A stretch of 24,405 bases of DNA from DASRBO01 sp035653595 (GTDB taxonomy: Bacteria; Actinomycetota; Acidimicrobiia; Acidimicrobiales; JAJPHE01), in NCBI GenBank assembly GCA_035653595.1, contig DASRBO010000058.1:1-24405 (forward strand). Reading direction: 5' to 3'. Positions within the stretch are counted from its first letter, which is position 1. The number at the start of each line of letters is the position of its first letter. Shown here piece after piece: positions 23,772-24,405 of this stretch. A model generated the notes under the pieces. That model searched no databases. It worked only from the letters and a program-made list of their open reading frames with translations, and was not told the DNA's origin. The position numbers and the translations under genes were made by a program.

Positions 23772-24405
23772 TCAGGCGCTGCGGTCTTTGGCGACCTCGT
23801 CGAGGTTCTCGTACTCCTCGCCGGTGTCGACCCAGTCCTCGAACTGGATGACGCTGATCTCCGTGAAGCGCTCCCGCAACCAGCCGCCGGCGGCGTCGAG
23901 CAGGCCCAGCTTCTTGCAGTTGGGCACGATCTTGGCGAACAGCAACTGGTTGAACAGGTCCTGCTCGGGGTCCTGGGGCAGGCTGCGCATGGCGCGGATG
24001 GCGGTCTTGGGGTCGACGCCCATCCGCTCCCAGACCTCCTGCTGGAGGAACCGGTCGCGCATCCGCACCGCCGCCTCGAAGGCGAACTCCTGGCGCTCGC
24101 GCATCTCGGCGTCGGAGAGCTCGCGGTAGTACTCCTGCAGCGACAGCACGCCGAAGGCGACGTGGCGGGCCTCGTCGCTCATGACGTAGCGCAGCAGCTG
24201 CTTGAGCAGCGGCTCCGGGGTGACGGTGTGCATGAGGCCGAAGGCGGCCAGGGCCAGGCCCTCGACCATGATCTGCATGCCGAGGTAGGTCATGTCCCAG
24301 CGGCTGTCGTTGACGATGTCGTCGAGCAGCATGCGCAGGTGGGCGTTGATCGGATAGTGGCCCGACAGCTTGGTGTCGAGGTACTTGGCGAACACCTCGA
24401 CGTGG
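23772..24405 (-). CDS. Ferritin-like diiron protein (5' end cut off)
   Basis: The C-terminal part (about 210 residues) of a helical protein whose beginning lies beyond the right edge; the frame is open to the last base. A Glu in MVEGLALAAFG and an ExxH in SDEARHVAFG have the look of ferritin-like four-helix-bundle iron ligands, as in ribonucleotide reductase R2-like and AurF-type oxygenases. The first helix pair is missing from the window, so the full ligand set cannot be checked. It is upstream of and co-directional with the sigma factor, 80 bases away. Oxygenase, oxidase or iron storage are all possible. The specific reaction is unknown. Confidence 0.7.
   Translation of the reverse strand, partial: HVEVFAKYLDTKLSGHYPINAHLRMLLDDIVNDSRWDMTYLGMQIMVEGLALAAFGLMHTVTPEPLLKQLLRYVMSDEARHVAFGVLSLQEYYRELSDAEMRERQEFAFEAAVRMRDRFLQQEVWERMGVDPKTAIRAMRSLPQDPEQDLFNQLLFAKIVPNCKKLGLLDAAGGWLRERFTEISVIQFEDWVDTGEEYENLDEVAKDRSA

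Overview
The window is very GC-rich, has almost no spacer DNA, and carries a gene set and order typical of Actinobacteria (Actinomycetota): carD, a mycobacterial-type Crp, a SigH/SigR-type sigma factor with a zinc anti-sigma factor, disA-radA, clpC, and a tilS-hpt-fol-pan-nad-coaX cluster. The class I lysyl-tRNA synthetase, YacL-type PIN-TRAM protein and GTG/TTG starts would fit a deep-branching actinobacterium such as an uncultured member of the Acidimicrobiia. That placement is inference from gene content; no rRNA is present.

Left part (1-9155, nearly all minus strand). Reading along the minus strand from 9155, the order is clpC, terminator, radA, disA, a dienelactone-hydrolase-family gene, then (across a convergent plus-strand crp) carD, a membrane PIN-TRAM protein, ispD and ispF, which is cut by the left edge. 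This resembles the Bacillus subtilis order clpC-radA-disA-yacL-ispD-ispF with carD and crp added. It covers protein quality control, DNA repair and c-di-AMP signalling, rRNA/stress transcription control and two steps of the MEP isoprenoid pathway.

Middle part (9281-12017, plus strand). A long-chain type polyprenyl diphosphate synthase diverges from clpC. It is followed by a class I lysyl-tRNA synthetase whose start codon sits where a leaderless transcript would begin. The crp gene at 2652 has a promoter-like block of the same design.

Right part (12046-24405, all minus strand). Reading along the minus strand from the right edge: a truncated ferritin-like diiron protein, sigR/sigH-like sigma, RsrA-like anti-sigma, a zinc metalloprotease, an orphan response regulator, tilS, hpt, folE, folP, a PTP-like protein, folB, folK, panC, panD, nadB, nadC, coaX. 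Most junctions from tilS on overlap or are only a few bases apart, so tetrahydrofolate, pantothenate/CoA and NAD synthesis look co-expressed. The least explained member is a 170-residue protein between folP and folB. It resembles a tyrosine/dual-specificity phosphatase, but the catalytic Cys of the HCX5R loop is Gln.

There is no stretch over 300 bases without a gene; the longest gap is about 125 bases (9156-9280). I saw no tRNA, rRNA, CRISPR array, insertion sequence or prophage gene. This is mostly housekeeping DNA, with a few local oddities listed in the findings.
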